A stretch of DNA of 64,000 nucleotides from Acanthochlamys bracteata (lineage: Eukaryota > Streptophyta > Magnoliopsida > Pandanales > Velloziaceae), in NCBI GenBank assembly GCA_019914995.1, contig CM034131.1, positions 6,852,501-6,916,500 on the forward strand. Reading direction: 5' to 3'. The notes beneath the pieces were generated by a model. It saw nothing but the letters and a program-made list of their open reading frames with translations, searched no databases and was not told where the DNA came from. The translations under genes were made by a program, and so were the position numbers. Below, piece after piece: positions 60,250 to 64,000 of the stretch. The stretch's first letter is position 1, and every line of letters begins with the position of its first letter.

Positions 60250-63200
60250 ACTCCAATTGAAATTCAAACCTTTTCCTTCAAAATCAAACCAAATCCTAGT
60301 AAAATTGCTTGTCAATCAAACACGAATTCGAACGAAAATTTTGATCTTGATTATATAAAATCGAAAGTTTTTGAGATTTTTGGTTGTTGTTTTGGGAATG
60401 GAAAGAGAAAGTGGAGAAGGTTTGTAGGTGCGTGTTGGTGAGCTTTATATAATATATAGAAAGAAGACTGGGTCAGATCTAAGCATGCCACGTAGGAAAA
60501 CACGGCCGAGTCCTACGTGGCCAATAGATGAGAACAAAGTGTCGCGATATGGTTGCAAGTCTGGTGATGATGAAATTGAAACCGTTGATTTGAAATATAG
60601 ACGGCTGGTGTTGTGGGTTTTAAGGTAGAAGAGGCCAGCTTGATGCGTTTTTCTTACACAAAATTAAATTATTTTATTATATTCTAATTTAAACTCATTT
60701 GTACTATTATAATTTACTTCAAATTCATAGATTATTTTTAAATTATTCTTTATATTAATTCTTTTATTAACTTCAGATTTCTGAAACTTATATTCTAACA
60801 ATAAACACTTTTAAAATGCGGTTGGTATTACTTATCAGAGTTTTTAAAAAAATATTTTTTTATTTTTTATAAAATTTATTTAAAAATAAAAATTTTAAAT
60901 GTATCAAATTTTTCATACTATAATATTATATATTATTATTTATTTTGTTAAACAAATAAAATGTTTTGTATTTAAAATAGACAAATAGTACTATTTTATA
61001 ATTATTTCTAAACACCGTCTAATGTGAACGCGAATGACGAAGAGAATCTTATTTCTTGGAGCTCTCACATTCCCGCGTGAACGCGGAGCGAAATGGAAAC
61101 ATCCCTGGAGTTCTAAATTATTAATTTTATCATTAGGTCCACTACTGCTATGGTAAAATATAATTTCTTGTTTTCTTTGTTGTGCTGCTATTTGCGCAGT
61201 TAATTTTCACATCTTTCCCCAATACAAAAATTGATAAAAATTACAAAAAAGAGGCTAAAGTGGTGCGACTAATTAGTGTAGAGGTTTTGGAAATTTTTAC
61301 GCAAGGGTTAATTTACTTAATGATATTGGAAATATTACCATTGGATAGGTTAGTATTTTTTGAAAGACTGTAGGCTTAGTAGCTGGAAAGTGTGTCAATT
61401 AGCTAGGGATATAATATTGGTACGTGGATGTTAAATTGTCTGTAAATAACGCTGGAAAATTTTTTCTAATTTTCTTGTTCTACTCTTAGTACCGTGTATG
61501 AGGTAATGATGAGGACATTTTTCTGTTGGATTCAATTTCAAAATAATAAGAGCGTGTTTTAGTTTGTTTGTAATTTTATTTTTAGTTGCCAGTATCAAAT
61601 AGAGAGTTTGATATTCCGTGTTAATTTATTTCAAAAAATTTTTATTTCGTGTTTAATAAAATTTTTATAATATTTTATAAACTTTATTTAAAAATTTAAA
61701 AAAATAAATTTTATTTTCTTAAAGAGTAAAACCGAAACTCAAAGCAACCGTGGCCGTACGAGTACTTAAAGAAAAAAGAAAAAGCAACAATAGCAAAATC
61801 TCATTAAGGATTTTGATGATCCTAATATTAATAGCAAGTGACTCTTGTGTCTTTCTTAACGGGATCATCTGAAAAACTGGGCTCAATAGTTACTGGGCTC
61901 ATTATTCATCTTGATACGGCGTTGTAAGAAAGACTAGATCGAATAACTGGGCTCAAAATAGTTCAATCACAAGAGCCCTTAGTTGGCCCATCGGCTCGCA
62001 CCAGCAGGCGGAGCAACTGACGATAGCTAAACAACCAGCCCATGGGCTCCCAGAGCAGAAACATCTGACTTACTACTTATTTATTTATTTATCAAAAAAC
62101 AAATATAATTTTTTTAAAGTAACTTTCAGATTAATTTTTTATAATTTATTTTTATAAATCTATAGTCACTAATGCACTCTTAATAATTAATATTTTAAGA
62201 TCTCCCTTTCTATGTTTAGTATAAGTTCTAATAATAATAATAACAATAAGTAAAATATATGTATTATATTTGTGATCGACCATGATGCTATAAATAGAAT
62301 AAAACATATTTAGCTCAATAAAAATATACCTTAACATTAATGGTCCATTCTTTTAATTCACTTTCATTACTAAAAATTAATTTCAGCAATATAAAAATAT
62401 AAAAACTAATTTTAATTAATTTTTATAAAAAATTAAAATTAAAATTATTTATAATAATATCATTTAATAATTTTATTTCTGTTCAAAACAACACACACTA
62501 TTCATTGTATTCAGGAAGATCCTATTTTGTTGAGCGGTGCTTTTTCGTAGGGATCAACTGACTGAAACATCGTGATTTTTTCCCTTTTCCTCACGAGCTT
62601 TTTCATGTAAACTCATCAGGACCGTTCTTGTGTTGCCTTTTTTTTGCGCACGTCTGCCGTAACATGTTTAGAAACAAATTTCCGAAGAACATGTTTGGAA
62701 TAGTTTTTCTTTCCAAAATTTTTATTTTATATTTTTTAATAAAGTTTTAAAATATTTTACAGAATTTTAAGAAAATTTTAGTAATACAAAAAATTCTACG
62801 TCATAAAATTTTTATTAATTATTATTATTATTATTTTAAATAAAAAATAAAATTTATTTTAAAAAATTCTTAATATATTTTTTTTCAAAAATTATTTTTT
62901 TCAATAACCACTCCAAAACATCCCTGAATCATTTCCAATGCCGGTGCGGTGCAGGCATCAGCACATCTTTGCTTCACTTTTTTTGGGTCATTTTAAGAGC
63001 ATGCTACTTGACATTGTTTATAGAAAAATTTGAAAGTAATTTTAAAAAGAATTATAAAAATCAAATATATTTTAAAAAATTTTATAAAAAGAAATTTTAT
63101 TTTATTTAAAATAATAATAAATAATAAAATGTATTATATTTTGTTCAAAAAGAGTTATTTTTAGTTAAAAAGAAAACACTAATAGATAATTTCGTATTGA

Positions 63201-64000
63201 TAAAGCACGGAACAAAAGAATAAAAAGGATTACACGTGCTCTATGCTACCAAGTAGATAGTATAAGTTAACCAATGAAGCATTGGATTCTGGTTTTTGAA
63301 GTAGAAAACAACTGCAAGCATTCTAATTTACAACAATTTTGTTTTGATATCTATTCTACAGATTGATTGAAGAGAAAATAAAGAAAAAGTTAGAAAGTAT
63401 TCAACAAGCTACCCTACTCACATGCTTTATCTCTTCTTTTCTCTACTCATTAACATAATAGTCTGTTTTAATTATATGAAAGTATGATTTAATTGCGTAG
63501 AAATGTGATTCGCAAGCGAGTTTTATAACAGCAAAATTTGATAAAAATTTAAGTTCGATAAAAATAAAATTTGTAGTTATTAAAATACGTAAAATAAAGT
63601 TTAAAATTCAATTTTGATAGTGATAAGTGAAATATAAAAATTAATCAAATTTGAACTCTTAAAGAGAAATTAGATTGAAATATGTATAAACAGGTATGGT
63701 ATTTTAATTGCTTTTTGTTTATGGAAGGTGTTTAGCAATGAGTTCACCACATGTATAACAACAGCATGTTGCGTCGCCCACAGCCACATTCATGTGACAA
63801 TGTTTTGATTTCCTCTTATTTTGATGTAGTCATAAAAGAAAAAGAAAAATATATTTAAGAATGTTAATTTCTTTGAACTAATTCTAAGATTTTGCTTAAA
63901 ATACTTTTTGATCAAAGTGCACGTTATTATCCAGGGTGGATAAAAGTTAACCCACTGATATGTTTAGGTTTTATTAGAAATTATGGTATGAAAAGTTGAT
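60250..64000. other. AT-rich intergenic region to the window end
   Basis: The promoter of the MGNCC gene is at the left edge. Element-like AT-rich blocks are at about 60815-61022 (ends GCGGTTGGTATTAC and AACACCGTC), 61549-61745, 62690-62925, 63000-63170 and 63470-63710. A short hairpin CCGCGTGAACGCGG is near 61073-61086. No gene is supported. Confidence 0.5.
62690..62925. mobile_element. Degraded MITE, 8982-like family
   Basis: Left end ATGTTTGGAATAGTTTTTC and right end AATAACCACTCCAAAACAT are inverted repeats with changes. The inside carries ACAAAAAATTCTACGTCATA and AT-rich DNA like the other copies. Confidence 0.55.

Noticed and set aside
61860-62060. Repeated ACTGGGCTCA phrases near 61880-61960
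   Set aside because: They are only short Site II-like repeats with no adjoining gene; no structure was found.

Overview
The window is nuclear DNA of a flowering plant, most likely a eudicot. The evidence is GT-AG spliced genes, several hundred to a few thousand bases of AT-rich DNA between genes, plant-only families (DETOXIFICATION-type MATE, RBP45/47, plastidial dihydrolipoyl dehydrogenase, plant polyphenol oxidase), Site II and telo-box promoter motifs, and many small AT-rich inverted-repeat elements. I see no bacterial gene order, no CRISPR array, no rRNA and no convincing tRNA.

Layout. 86-1905 (-): a two-exon polyphenol oxidase with a secretory-type N-terminus. 3468-8287 (+), head to head with it: a seven-exon secreted or membrane-anchored protein with the His-then-Cys order of circularly permuted NlpC/P60 (papain-like) enzymes. 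The two proteins start with nearly the same signal sequence. 9522-11689 (-): a small TMEM14/FATTY ACID EXPORT-like membrane protein, sharing a short two-way promoter with 12076-13446 (+), a single-exon DTW-domain tRNA-modifying enzyme. 14200-18616 (-): a 1070-residue CCCH zinc-finger protein with tandem Ser/Tyr/Arg repeats. 20040-20950 holds an orphan GC-rich first exon and the remains of an NLR resistance gene. 22278-22951 (+): ribosomal protein eL29. 24360-33866 (-): plastidial dihydrolipoyl dehydrogenase in 15 coding exons. 35735-36000 holds one exon of a DEAD-box helicase (RH32/DBP4-like) as a fossil, just after a clean Tourist-like MITE. 37965-41933 (-): an RBP45/47-type RNA-binding protein. 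44593-44904 (+): a small basic protein. 45359-49060 (+): a decayed HSP70-16-like gene that keeps introns. 50181-53756 (-): a DTX40-like MATE transporter. 53.8-64 kb is mostly gene-poor AT-rich DNA, with one gene for a likely N-myristoylated small protein (59845-60249, -).

Apart from the head-to-head pairs (polyphenol oxidase/permuted protease-like, and FAX-like/DTW), the genes are independent housekeeping or accessory genes. The most unusual item is the first pair: two unrelated enzymes apparently carrying the same secretion signal, arranged as if a 5' end was copied from one to the other. All exon joins were worked out by eye from reading frame, GT-AG signals and remembered family sequences; nothing was checked against a database.
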